17,732 bases of DNA from an uncultured Lachnospiraceae bacterium (GTDB taxonomy: Bacteria; Bacillota; Clostridia; Lachnospirales; Lachnospiraceae). A program made the position numbers and the translations under genes. Shown here one piece after another: positions 8,260-16,119 of the stretch (positions are counted from its first letter, which is position 1; the number at the start of each line of letters is the position of its first letter). The notes under the pieces are model-generated. The model ran no database searches. It worked only from the letters and a program-made list of their open reading frames with translations, and was not told where the DNA came from. The stretch covers positions 1 to 17,732 of the forward strand of contig CAKRQV010000030.1 of NCBI GenBank assembly GCA_934394565.1, read 5' to 3'.

Positions 8260-9873
8260 TTATACATCATCCCTGTCCCATTTATCGCACAGGCTCTGAA
8301 TCTGACTTGTAAATTTCGCCATATCCTTATTGGCCAGACCCTGATTCTTGTGAATGATGGCGATCAGGCGGTTACCGGCCTCAAGCAGCTTTGCAAAAGC
8401 GGTGGCGGCAACCTTTGCCGGACCTTTCTTCTTTGCTTCTGCAGGTTTACGACTGCCTGTCACGATACAGGTATTGGTATCCAGATCATAGACATCGCCG
8501 CTGTAGGGCGCGGCCGCCTCCACATGGAAAGTTTGAGCAAGATGGGCAGCAAATTCATCCGTCACTTGATCCTCGCCATGTACAACAAAAATCCGTTTTG
8601 GCATTTCATGCATATGACCTACCCACTCGGTCAGATGGTCGCGGTCGGCATGACCGCTGATACCCGGCAGATTGACAATCTCAGCTTTGACCCGGATTCT
8701 CTCACCGAACAGCTTGACCTCCTCTGCGCCATGCAGCAAATTATAGCCCAGCGTTCCCGGTACCTGATAGCCGACAAACAGGATCGTACACTCCGGCCGC
8801 CACAGATTATGTTTCAGATGATGGCGAATACGACCGGCCTCACACATGCCGGATGCGGAAAGGATAACCTTCGGCTTCATATCAAAATTGATACGCTTGG
8901 AATCATCACTTGTAACCGAAGTCTTGAGCCCGTCGAAACGTATCGGATTCTTTCCGCATCTGATCATTTCCACAGATTCTTCCCGGAAGCATTCGAGCAC
9001 ATTGCGGTTAAAGATTGTCGTTGCCTCGACAGCCAGCGGACTGTCCACATAGACTTCAAAATCCGCATTGGTCTGGATCATGTTTTCTTCCTTGATCCGG
9101 CGCAGATGGTACAGCATCTCCTGTGTACGGCCAACGGAAAAGGCCGGAATAACCACATTGCCACCACGGCGGAAGGTCTTTTCGAGAAGCTCTGCCATCA
9201 GTACGGCATAGTCCGGCGGGGTCTCATGGTTGCGGTTACCGTAGGTCGATTCGATAACAAGATAGTCAGCGGTATCCGGCCATGCCGGATCCTTGATCAA
9301 CGGACGGTTGCCGTTACCAAGATCACCTGAAAAGACTATTTTTGTCTCCTTACCATCCTCAGTAAACCAAAACTCGATAAACGAAGACCCGAGCAGATGC
9401 CCGGCATCACGGAACCGTACCTTTAAGCCCTCCGTTACCTGCAAAACCTCATTATACGGACATGGTACGAAAAGTGAAATAGCGCTCTCGGCATCGGCCA
9501 TCGTATACATCGGCTCCACCTCAGCCTGACCGGCCCGTCTGGCCTTACGGTTCTTCCACTCCGCCTCAAACTCCTGGATATGTGCAGAATCCTTCAGCAT
9601 AATCTGACAAAGCTGCGATGTCGCATCTGTGGCAAAGATCTGACCTTTAAAACCCTGCTGCGCCAGAAGCGGCAATAGTCCGGAATGATCAATATGGGCA
9701 TGCGTCACAAACACATAGTCGATATCGGACGCTTTCACCGGAAGCTCCTGGTTCTCATAGATATCCGCTCCCTGTTCCATACCGCAGTCCACTAAAATAC
9801 TCCTGTCCTGCCAGTGGATAAAATGACAGCTACCTGTAACTTCATGTGCCGCACCGATAAATTCGAGCTTCAT
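8260..9873 (-). CDS. Metallo-beta-lactamase-fold, beta-CASP RNA hydrolase (YSH1/CPSF-like)
   Basis: 537 residues. The zinc-binding motif THAHIDHSG gives His58, His60, Asp62 and His63. His159 (DAGHLLGSS) and Asp184 (FSGDLG) complete the metal site. The beta-CASP insert (about 200-400) carries VIESTYGNRNH with Glu208, IPAFSVGRTQE and VILSASGMCEAGR. The RMMBL end has SGHAD (His408) and VVHGE (His432). This is the composition of bacterial relatives of the eukaryotic cleavage and polyadenylation nuclease, so an RNA endo- or exonuclease role is expected. The physiological RNA target is not known. A tail of about 60 residues (478-537), rich in Lys and Ala, is extra to the catalytic core. AGGAGG precedes the ATG by about 12 nt, with a G-run between. 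It appears to be monocistronic. Confidence 0.92.
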   Translation of the reverse strand: MKLEFIGAAHEVTGSCHFIHWQDRSILVDCGMEQGADIYENQELPVKASDIDYVFVTHAHIDHSGLLPLLAQQGFKGQIFATDATSQLCQIMLKDSAHIQEFEAEWKNRKARRAGQAEVEPMYTMADAESAISLFVPCPYNEVLQVTEGLKVRFRDAGHLLGSSFIEFWFTEDGKETKIVFSGDLGNGNRPLIKDPAWPDTADYLVIESTYGNRNHETPPDYAVLMAELLEKTFRRGGNVVIPAFSVGRTQEMLYHLRRIKEENMIQTNADFEVYVDSPLAVEATTIFNRNVLECFREESVEMIRCGKNPIRFDGLKTSVTSDDSKRINFDMKPKVILSASGMCEAGRIRHHLKHNLWRPECTILFVGYQVPGTLGYNLLHGAEEVKLFGERIRVKAEIVNLPGISGHADRDHLTEWVGHMHEMPKRIFVVHGEDQVTDEFAAHLAQTFHVEAAAPYSGDVYDLDTNTCIVTGSRKPAEAKKKGPAKVAATAFAKLLEAGNRLIAIIHKNQGLANKDMAKFTSQIQSLCDKWDRDDV

Positions 9874-9926
9874 ACGGATTCCCCCCTCCTGTAATCATCA
9901 TACTATCTGACATCATATACAATTTC

Positions 9927-9942
9927 ATGCATTGCAATGCAT
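9927..9942. promoter_or_regulatory. Perfect 16-bp palindrome upstream of the beta-CASP hydrolase gene
   Basis: ATGCATTGCAATGCAT is its own reverse complement. It lies 54 bp before the hydrolase ATG in an AT-rich 152-bp intergenic region that otherwise shows no terminator for the HAD gene and no clear promoter. The position suits an operator, but no second copy was found. A CATGTATT half-site like those of the sugar locus occurs once nearby (9958-9965), possibly by chance. Confidence 0.4.
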
Positions 9943-10025
9943 ATTTTATATTTTCTACATGTATTTTATCACTATTGCCAGATTTTTACAATTTTTATTA
10001 CAGAGTATGGGTAAATTGACGAATA

Positions 10026-10682
10026 TCAGACGTTTATTTCCTGTTCAAGCATTTTTCTCACATGCACCAGCGAATCCTGCACGCTATACACCAATTCCCG
10101 TATCTCCTCTGTTGGCTGTAAAAGATCAGGTACCATAATTGCTTTGGCACCTGCGGCATGTGCTGCACGTATACCATTATAGGAATCCTCAATAATAAAA
10201 GAATCTTCCGGCAATACATTCAACTGTCTGCAGGCTTCCATAAAAATATCAGGTGCAGGTTTACTCCGTTCAATCATATCTCCGCCAATAACGACACTAA
10301 AATAATCCAAAAGACCTCCATCTGCCAGCTCCTGTTTTACAGTCTTACGATTTGTTGAGGATGCCACTGCTGTTTTTATTCCATTGTCTTTTAACCACTG
10401 CAATAGCTCTTTAATTCCCTGTTTCTGTGGCAGCTTCGCACCTGCATACCGGCTTAGAAAAATCTCTCTTTCTTTTTCAGAATAAAATTCATAATCAAAC
10501 GCTTCTCCATAAGTTGCCTTAAAAATCTGCACAACTGCTTTTTCATTTACTCCCAGACAACGATAACAGGTATTTTCAATATTCTGGATACCATATCTGC
10601 GTGCAACCTCTTTCCAGCACTCAATCCCTTTTGCTTCTGAATCAAAAATAACGCCATCCATATCAAATATGACTGCCTGCAT
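10026..10682 (-). CDS. HAD-superfamily phosphatase/phosphomutase of the beta-phosphoglucomutase-like type
   Basis: 218 residues from the ATG at 10682, which has AAGGAGG six nt upstream. Motif I FDMDG gives nucleophile Asp7 and acid/base Asp9. A helical cap (about 15-85) follows. Motif II is in AVASST (Ser108/Ser109), motif III is Lys141 in RSKPAPD, and motif IV is IIEDSYNG with Asp166. This is subfamily IA with a C1 cap, acting on small phosphosugars as phosphatase or mutase. It is the last gene of the SIS/ABC cluster, 59 nt after the first SIS gene's stop, with a hairpin plus U run between them, so it is probably expressed by partial read-through. In this context it may remove phosphate from, or isomerise, a sugar phosphate released by the SIS enzymes; that is inference. 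Reading further upstream only adds residues translated from the hairpin. Confidence 0.85.
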   Translation of the reverse strand: MQAVIFDMDGVIFDSEAKGIECWKEVARRYGIQNIENTCYRCLGVNEKAVVQIFKATYGEAFDYEFYSEKEREIFLSRYAGAKLPQKQGIKELLQWLKDNGIKTAVASSTNRKTVKQELADGGLLDYFSVVIGGDMIERSKPAPDIFMEACRQLNVLPEDSFIIEDSYNGIRAAHAAGAKAIMVPDLLQPTEEIRELVYSVQDSLVHVRKMLEQEINV

Positions 10683-10698
10683 CTTTTTCCTCCTTCGT

Positions 10699-10728
10699 AA
10701 AAAGGCTGCAGCCTTTCGGGCTGCAGCC
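10699..10728 (-). terminator. Intra-operon rho-independent terminator or attenuator before the HAD gene
   Basis: GGCTGCAGCC (10719-10728) and GGCTGCAGCC (10704-10713) form a perfect 10-bp stem with a 5-nt loop. On the - strand it is followed by UUUUU (10703-10699). It starts 14 nt after the SIS stop codon. The ribosome binding site of the HAD gene follows directly, so the hairpin sets the ratio of HAD to SIS expression. Confidence 0.85.
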
Positions 10729-10741
10729 ACAGATACATAAT

Positions 10742-11776
10742 TTAATATTCCAGCTGACGATAATATCTTCTGGTTGTCAACGGATGATTTCTTTCTTTCT
10801 CAAGATGGCAGCTGAGACGTTCAGTGATCGCATACATAACCATCGGAGAAACGATCTTACGGAATTCCGGATCTGTAAATGGAAGTTCAACCTCTTTTGT
10901 ATCAAATTTATTGACACAGATATTTGTTCCGAATTTTTCTTTGATAATCTTCTCAGCAAATGTATCCACACGATCCATCAGCGGTCTCGTTTCATCCTCT
11001 CCATAGAAGAGAATCAGGCTCATGCCCTCTTCCAGCAGCTCGATCGTGCCATGGAAAAACTCTGCGGCATGGATGGATTTTGTTTTGATCCACTGCATCT
11101 CTTCCAGGATACACATCGCATAGTCGTAAGCTTCGCCCCAGAGCATACCGGAACCGATGACCATATGATAATCTGTATCTTTATGTTCTGCTGCCATCTT
11201 TGCACAGCGCTCTTCATACTGCTCTTTCGCTTTCAGCAGATACGGAACGATCTTTGCATACTCATCCATGAACTGATCATATTTCGGGAACTCCCCTGCG
11301 TTCTTCATGAAACGTGCGATCATGGTGATCATATAGGTATAAATTGCCTCGCACAGACAGTCATCTTCTGCGAAACTGAACAGTTTGTAATCTGCATATT
11401 CACAAACCGGTGTATTATCATTGGATACATACACGATGGTTCTTGCGCCGGCCTCTTTACAGAACTTTGCAGCTGCTACGATTTCTTTCGTATTACCGCT
11501 TCTTGTAGAGAATACGCAGACAGAATCTTTTGTAAATTTCTTCGGCGGAGCAGCCATAAATTCTGCTGCGATCACGCTGACCGTATCAATCGAAGAAGAA
11601 CCGTCCATCCAGTATTTCATTGGCAGGGAATGTGCATATGTACCGCCACAGCCGATAAAGAATATATTGGAATATCCCTCTTTACAGATCTCGTCTACTG
11701 CGGCTTCAATCTGCGGTCTTAAATTGATTGCATCGGTAACTACTTTCTCGTAACGTGGTACATTAAAATTAAACAT
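10742..11776 (-). CDS. SIS-domain sugar-phosphate deglycase/isomerase, FrlB-like (copy 1)
   Basis: 344 residues from the ATG at 11776, chosen because AGGAGG lies 8 nt upstream. Two SIS domains are present: the first includes FFIGCGGTYAHS (39-50) and the phosphosugar loop STRSGNTKE (90-98). Glu226 in LEEMQW and His242 in AEFFHG are 16 residues apart, the spacing I recall for the catalytic Glu/His of Salmonella FraB. The C terminus RRYYRQLEY matches the RRYYGGLVEY ending of E. coli FrlB. Members of this family split 6-phosphorylated fructose- or glucose-amine adducts into glucose 6-phosphate and the free amine in the cytoplasm. The exact substrate cannot be read from sequence. It is a diverged paralogue of the next gene upstream, 57 nt away. 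Confidence 0.85.
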   Translation of the reverse strand: MFNFNVPRYEKVVTDAINLRPQIEAAVDEICKEGYSNIFFIGCGGTYAHSLPMKYWMDGSSSIDTVSVIAAEFMAAPPKKFTKDSVCVFSTRSGNTKEIVAAAKFCKEAGARTIVYVSNDNTPVCEYADYKLFSFAEDDCLCEAIYTYMITMIARFMKNAGEFPKYDQFMDEYAKIVPYLLKAKEQYEERCAKMAAEHKDTDYHMVIGSGMLWGEAYDYAMCILEEMQWIKTKSIHAAEFFHGTIELLEEGMSLILFYGEDETRPLMDRVDTFAEKIIKEKFGTNICVNKFDTKEVELPFTDPEFRKIVSPMVMYAITERLSCHLEKERNHPLTTRRYYRQLEY

Positions 11777-11833
11777 TATATTTTCCTCCTGAATCAAATT
11801 TCATATTATAATTCTTATTTAGATACTATTTTA

Positions 11834-12838
11834 TTAATATTCCAGTCTCCTGTAATAACGGCGGATATCCAATGTGTGCTTGCGAACATCTGCAAGGTTT
11901 GTATAAGCTCTCTCATAGATAGCCCACAGCATAACCGGTGAAAGCAGCCAGCGGAATTTATCGCTGATACCCGGGAACTCGTAATCCTTAGTATCGAATA
12001 CAAACAGCTGATCTGTATGTTTCTGCACAAAACGAATGACTCTCTCATCTAACGGTCTTGTCGGACCCTCACCCATGCCGACACATACCAGAACACCTTT
12101 TTCCACCATTTCAATCGTGCCGTGGAAGAATTCTGCTGAATTTACAGATTTTGTGCGGAGCCACTGGCACTCTTCGAGTACACACATGGCCATGGAATAT
12201 GTATGTCCCCAGGTCATACCGGAACCAGTCCAGATCTGATACTCTTTATCTTTATCTGCAAACATCGCTGCATATGCTTTTCCTTTTTCGTCAGCAGCCT
12301 TCTGTACAGATACCAGAAGATTACCAAGGTTTTTCAACTCATCTGCAAACTGCGGATAATCTGCAAATTCGCCACGGTTATACATAATCTTACCTACAAC
12401 GAAGATAGCCAAAAGATCATGCGGATCGCCTTCTCCATAACATACAGAATAGGTAGTTGCTTCTTTTAAAGGAGAATTTTCTTCACCGCAGAAAGAAATA
12501 GTTGTTACATTTCTCTCTGCCAGCCATTTTGCTACAGCAACCGTTTCCTTCGTATCACCGGATTTTGACGTCAGGATTGCTACCGTTTTATCTGTCACCA
12601 TGGCATTTCCGGTTACCATCAGCTCTGCCGGGATTTCTGTAAACACCGGAATCTTTGACATACTTTTCATCATATAGGCAAATGGTTCAAGTGCTGCCAG
12701 AGATCCACCTGCGGAAGTAAACAGAATATTGTCAAATCCCGCTTCGCAGACTTTATCAGCAACCGCTTCAAGTTCACCACGCAGTGCATACAGCTTGTCG
12801 GCTTTTTCAATAATTTTTTTCTCATCAAAATCAATCAT
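11834..12838 (-). CDS. SIS-domain sugar-phosphate deglycase/isomerase, FrlB-like (copy 2)
   Basis: 334 residues. The first SIS domain has LFTSAGGSLAAL (39-50) and the phosphosugar loop TSKSGDTKE (90-98). Glu223 (LEECQW) and His239 (AEFFHG) keep the 16-residue spacing found in copy 1, and the tail RRYYRRLEY is the FrlB-family ending. The two copies share architecture and the motifs KTKS/RTKS, AEFFHGTIE and the terminal LEY but differ widely elsewhere, so this is an old duplication rather than a recent one. They could handle two substrates (as the GfrE/GfrF pair does in Salmonella) or form a mixed oligomer. It is the first gene behind its own promoter at 12899-12927. AGGAGG is 11 nt from the ATG, a long spacing. 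Confidence 0.85.
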   Translation of the reverse strand: MIDFDEKKIIEKADKLYALRGELEAVADKVCEAGFDNILFTSAGGSLAALEPFAYMMKSMSKIPVFTEIPAELMVTGNAMVTDKTVAILTSKSGDTKETVAVAKWLAERNVTTISFCGEENSPLKEATTYSVCYGEGDPHDLLAIFVVGKIMYNRGEFADYPQFADELKNLGNLLVSVQKAADEKGKAYAAMFADKDKEYQIWTGSGMTWGHTYSMAMCVLEECQWLRTKSVNSAEFFHGTIEMVEKGVLVCVGMGEGPTRPLDERVIRFVQKHTDQLFVFDTKDYEFPGISDKFRWLLSPVMLWAIYERAYTNLADVRKHTLDIRRYYRRLEY

Positions 12839-12898
12839 TGTTTTTTCATCCTCCTGTTTTATTTCTCATGATTGGTTTCCTTGTTTTCTTGTAAGCTC

Positions 12899-12927
12899 AT
12901 ATTATCATGTATTAATACATGTGTCAA
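12899..12927 (-). promoter_or_regulatory. Consensus promoter of the SIS-SIS-HAD genes
   Basis: On the - strand TTGACA (12927-12922) and TAATAT (12904-12899) are separated by exactly 17 bp. Transcription would start near 12892, about 54 nt before the SIS start codon. There is no terminator hairpin between the upstream permease stop and this promoter, so the catabolic genes can be read both from it and from the transporter promoter. Confidence 0.85.
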
Positions 12928-12945
12928 CATGTATTTTGATGTATT
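12906..12945. promoter_or_regulatory. Probable GntR operator built into the SIS promoter
   Basis: CATGTATTAATACATG (12906-12921) is a perfect 16-bp palindrome occupying 16 of the 17 spacer positions. The half-site recurs as CATGTATT at 12928-12935, so the -35 box sits between AATACATG and CATGTATT, themselves a perfect inverted repeat. It recurs again as GATGTATT at 12938-12945. The GT...AC core fits GntR-family operators. A regulator bound here would block RNA polymerase directly. The divergent gntR gene in the same locus is the natural candidate. Confidence 0.7.
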
Positions 12946-12960
12946 ATTATTTTTCTTGTT

Positions 12961-13788
12961 TTATCCTTTGACAGCACCGGCATTCATACCATCTACAAAG
13001 TACTGTTGCAGACAAATATATACAACTACCATTGGCAGTGCTGCTAATGTCAGACCTGCGATCAGAACGCCCCACTGTGTCTGACTTGTTGAACGAATGG
13101 CAAAAATTGCCAGCGGCACGGTTTGCAGCTCGCGGCCTTCAGAAAATACAAGGGCAAAGGCGAAATCATTCCAGATATACCTGGCACTCATAACAGCTGT
13201 TGTTGCAATTACCGGCTTACTCATTTTCAATACAATGTTAAAAAATACCTGACGGATTGAACACCCATCAATGATTGCCGCTTCCTCTACTTCCACCGGA
13301 AGATTGATCATAAAGGACCACATCAGGAAGAACGAGAATGGTACTCTGTATGCAATATAAGGAATCAACATACCGATCCTTGTATTGTACAGGCCAATCG
13401 TAGAGAGCATCTTATAAATGGGGATCAATGAGCACTGCGGTGCAAGCATCATACCGGATAATACAAACATAAAAACAAGATATTTATGTTTAAACCTGAA
13501 TCTGATAATTGCATAAGCCGCCATGCCGGAGATCAATACTACAAAGAATGTACCCACAACTGTAAAGAACAAACTGTTGAGTACTGACTTCTGTATATAG
13601 GTCGTCCATACATAGATATAATTTGAAATTTTCCAGCTCTCCGGAAGACTCCACGGAGATGAAAAAATATCTGAATCTGACTTAAATCCACTCAGAACCA
13701 TCCACAAAAGGGGAAATAAAATGACCACAATATACAGAGCCATAAAGATATGAACGATCCCTCTTAATACTTTCGTTCTTTTGCTCAT
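12961..13788 (-). CDS. Carbohydrate ABC transporter permease, MalG/UgpE type
   Basis: 275 residues with about six membrane segments starting at 11-31. The cytoplasmic EAA loop EEAAIIDGCSIRQVF (168-182) is the ATPase contact of sugar-importer permeases. The length and the position as second permease fit the MalG/UgpE/AraQ group (COG0395). It starts 1 nt after the stop codon of the other permease, so the two are made as a coupled heterodimer. No ATPase gene lies in the window. Such importers in Firmicutes commonly borrow a shared MsmX/UgpC-type ATPase, which is inferred here. The 122-bp gap after its stop contains the SIS promoter. Confidence 0.93.
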   Translation of the reverse strand: MSKRTKVLRGIVHIFMALYIVVILFPLLWMVLSGFKSDSDIFSSPWSLPESWKISNYIYVWTTYIQKSVLNSLFFTVVGTFFVVLISGMAAYAIIRFRFKHKYLVFMFVLSGMMLAPQCSLIPIYKMLSTIGLYNTRIGMLIPYIAYRVPFSFFLMWSFMINLPVEVEEAAIIDGCSIRQVFFNIVLKMSKPVIATTAVMSARYIWNDFAFALVFSEGRELQTVPLAIFAIRSTSQTQWGVLIAGLTLAALPMVVVYICLQQYFVDGMNAGAVKG

Positions 13789-13789
13789 C

Positions 13790-14689
13790 TTAGGATTCCC
13801 CCTTCATCGTTTCTTTTACGTTATACATTCGCATCTGGATAAACGAAAAGATAAACGTAATCACAAACAGCAGTACTCCGATGGCACTGGCATATCCCAT
13901 ATTATCTTTTCTGAATCCAGTCTTATACATCAATGTTGCCAGGACTTCTGTTGCATTGCCGGGGCCTCCACTGGTCATAACATACACTTCATCAAATACC
14001 ATAAATGCGCCGATAATCGTAATCGTTGTGTTCATCAGGATTGTAGATCTGATCATCGGGATTGTAATCCGGAAAAAAGTCTGGAAACCATTGGCGCCAT
14101 CGATAGAAGCCGCTTCATATATTTCGCGGGGTACGCTCTGCAGACCTACCGTATACAGCATGACCATCTCACCGATATACTGCCACTGCGATACCATGAT
14201 AACCGACCACATTGCCGTCTTACTGTCACCTAACCAGTCATGTGCAATTGCACCCAGACCAATCTTTTCCAGCACCGGATTTACAAAACCGATAGACGGA
14301 TTGTATGCGATAACCCATAACAGACCAATGGCCGTCAGAGAGACAACTGCCGGGATAAAGATAATAACACGTGTCATAGCTGCGAATCTCCTGTTCGCAA
14401 AATTATTGAGGAGATGTGCTATGATCAGTGCCAGACCAACCTGGAAAACAATAGATATAACGGCATATTTCACATTATTCAGCAAAGCATGCCAGACTTT
14501 CTCATCTGCAAATAGTTTCTGAAAATATTTTAATCCGACAAATTCCATGGATTTGGAATATGCGGTCCATTTAAACAGGCTGTAATACACATTCAGTATT
14601 ACAGGTAAAAATATCAGCAATGCCACAAGCAATACTGCCGGAAGCAGAAAAATGCAAAGCATTTTTTTATTTTTATATAATGTCGTCAT
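13790..14689 (-). CDS. Carbohydrate ABC transporter permease, MalF/UgpA type
   Basis: 299 residues, about six membrane segments beginning at 11-33. The EAA loop YEAASIDGANGFQTFFRITIP (191-211 region) has the conserved EAA-x3-G pattern. The MTSGGPGNATEVLATLMY stretch is typical of the COG1175 family of sugar-importer permeases. It pairs with the permease encoded immediately downstream and with the lipoprotein encoded 65 nt upstream, so the three form one importer lacking a local ATPase. The ribosome binding site is weak (AAAGG about 9 nt before the ATG), consistent with lower expression than the binding protein. A hairpin in the gap before it supports the same step-down. Confidence 0.93.
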   Translation of the reverse strand: MTTLYKNKKMLCIFLLPAVLLVALLIFLPVILNVYYSLFKWTAYSKSMEFVGLKYFQKLFADEKVWHALLNNVKYAVISIVFQVGLALIIAHLLNNFANRRFAAMTRVIIFIPAVVSLTAIGLLWVIAYNPSIGFVNPVLEKIGLGAIAHDWLGDSKTAMWSVIMVSQWQYIGEMVMLYTVGLQSVPREIYEAASIDGANGFQTFFRITIPMIRSTILMNTTITIIGAFMVFDEVYVMTSGGPGNATEVLATLMYKTGFRKDNMGYASAIGVLLFVITFIFSFIQMRMYNVKETMKGES

Positions 14690-14711
14690 ACGTCAAACCT
14701 TTCCGGCAAAT

Positions 14712-14743
14712 ATCCGGTATCCCGCCGCAGCAGAATACCGGAT
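14712..14743 (-). other. Intercistronic hairpin between solute-binding protein and permease genes
   Basis: ATCCGGTAT (14712-14720) and ATACCGGAT (14735-14743) form a perfect 9-bp stem with a 14-nt GC-rich loop, 12 nt after the binding-protein stop. There is no U run, so it is not a full terminator. Hairpins at this place commonly protect the binding-protein mRNA from 3' decay and give it excess over the permeases. Confidence 0.65.
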
Positions 14744-14754
14744 CGCCATTCTTG

Positions 14755-16077
14755 TTACTGATCTGCAGCAACTTCTTTTGCAGTTTCTGATACTTCTTTC
14801 ATAATAGATTCACCGGTTCCATCTTCGAAGATAGTCTGGCAGCCGATCAGATATGTATCTGCTACGGTCTGGTTCAGAACACAGTCAAGCCATTCTGAAA
14901 TACCAGGTGCATCCATATTCTTATTAATGATCTCAAGAGTTTCCGGCATGCACTTATCTGCATCAAGCTGTACACCTGTACACGGCAGGAAGCCAAGTTC
15001 ATATACCATCTTTGCCTGTACTTCATCGCTTGTCAGCCATTTCAGGAATGTAATTGCCTCATCTGGATGTTTGGATGCTGCATTGACCATGAAGACATCC
15101 GGACCACCTGTGATATATCCGCTGGCTCCTGCTTCTCCTTCGATCTCCGGGAAGTCAAAATATCCCCAGTCATCGCCAAGCTTGTCATCATATGCTTTCA
15201 GGTTCTGTACTTCTTCGTATACTATACCTGCAGTACCTTCCTGCACCATCGACTCTGACATCTCCCATGTACAGGAGTTTACATCTGTGTTTACATATCC
15301 CTTATCCAGAAGCTCTTTCATCATATCCAGAGCTTTCGCATATCCGGCATCTGTAAAATCTGTATTTTCAAGATTGTAGTTGCTCTGAATTGTATCCTGC
15401 GGAACCAGCTTTCCATTTAATGTTGTAATATAGTGGCAGACAACCCATGAATACTGATTACCCAGTGCGATCGGTGTTACGCCACTGGCTTTAATCTTTT
15501 CGCAGACATCCAGGAATTCGTCCCATGTCTTCGGTGTCTCTGTGACACCTGCATTTGCAAATACCTGCTTATTGTAAACAAACTCTTTTGAAGAATAATC
15601 CCATGGGATTGCCCAGTAAGAACCATTCTTATTACAGGTCTCCAGCATTGTCTGGTTGAAGCTGTCTTTCCACGCACTGTCCTCTTCCAGATACTTGCTG
15701 ATATCCATGGCATTTCCGGAGTCCACATACTGGGTAATTCTCTCTCCACTCCATGTAAAGAAAATATCCGGTGCATCTGCACTGCCAAGGAGAACTCGTG
15801 TCTTATCTTTGATTTCCTCATCACCGTAGGATGTCATTTCTACCTTAATATTCGGATTCTTTTCTTCAAACTCTGCAATGATATCGTTGAAGTACTGCAT
15901 TCGTTTGTCTTCCGGGAACTTATGCACGAACTTGATCGTTACCTGTCCGTCCGCTGCCGATGTGTCCGCTGCCTGACTTCCATCTGAAGCTGTACTTCCA
16001 CCACAACCTGCAAATGTTGTCATTCCAAGAGCCGCTACCGTAAGAGCAGCTACCGCTTTTTTCCATTTTCTTTGCAT
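14755..16077 (-). CDS. Extracellular solute-binding lipoprotein of the sugar ABC importer (SBP family 1)
   Basis: 440 residues. A basic start (MQRKWKKAVA), a hydrophobic stretch and the lipobox TTFAGC give a lipid-modified Cys25 after signal cleavage, followed by a Ser/Ala/Asp-rich linker (26-44). The mature part begins VTIKFVHKFPEDKR and carries features of family 1 sugar-binding proteins, such as NPNIKVE, ADAPDIFFTW and TPKTWDEFLDVCEKIKASGVTPIALG. It is rich in Trp and Tyr, as expected for carbohydrate stacking. It would capture the substrate outside the membrane and deliver it to the two permeases. AAGGAGG lies 7 nt before the ATG, the strongest site of the operon. It is the first gene, divergent from gntR. 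The ligand is unknown; the downstream FrlB-like genes suggest a glycated amine or related glycoside. Confidence 0.94.
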   Translation of the reverse strand: MQRKWKKAVAALTVAALGMTTFAGCGGSTASDGSQAADTSAADGQVTIKFVHKFPEDKRMQYFNDIIAEFEEKNPNIKVEMTSYGDEEIKDKTRVLLGSADAPDIFFTWSGERITQYVDSGNAMDISKYLEEDSAWKDSFNQTMLETCNKNGSYWAIPWDYSSKEFVYNKQVFANAGVTETPKTWDEFLDVCEKIKASGVTPIALGNQYSWVVCHYITTLNGKLVPQDTIQSNYNLENTDFTDAGYAKALDMMKELLDKGYVNTDVNSCTWEMSESMVQEGTAGIVYEEVQNLKAYDDKLGDDWGYFDFPEIEGEAGASGYITGGPDVFMVNAASKHPDEAITFLKWLTSDEVQAKMVYELGFLPCTGVQLDADKCMPETLEIINKNMDAPGISEWLDCVLNQTVADTYLIGCQTIFEDGTGESIMKEVSETAKEVAADQ

Positions 16078-16119
16078 CTTTCTTCCTCCTTAAACTTTGA
16101 CTGTATTTCTTTTCCGCTC

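Noticed and set aside
8230..9330. Open frame of 366 codons on the + strand opposite the RNA hydrolase
   Set aside because: It lies antisense to a gene with all metal-binding motifs, starts inside the hydrolase terminator region and has no ribosome binding site or recognisable domain.
10683..10730. N-terminal extension of the HAD protein (MAAARKAAAF...)
   Set aside because: These codons are the terminator hairpin read as protein. The AAGGAGG site points to the ATG at 10682, where HAD homology begins.
10784..11722. Open frame of 312 codons on the + strand opposite SIS copy 1
   Set aside because: Its Cys/His/Phe-rich composition is typical of an antisense shadow. The opposite strand codes for a clear SIS protein with a good ribosome binding site.
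11777..11797. TTG start seven codons upstream of SIS copy 1
   Set aside because: The extension contains the AGGAGG that serves the ATG at 11776, so it is leader sequence.
12838..12851. Four-codon open frame (ATG AAA AAA CAA TGA) overlapping the SIS copy 2 start
   Set aside because: Its ATG abuts AGGAGG with no spacing, so initiation there is not expected. It is probably a by-product of the AT-rich leader.
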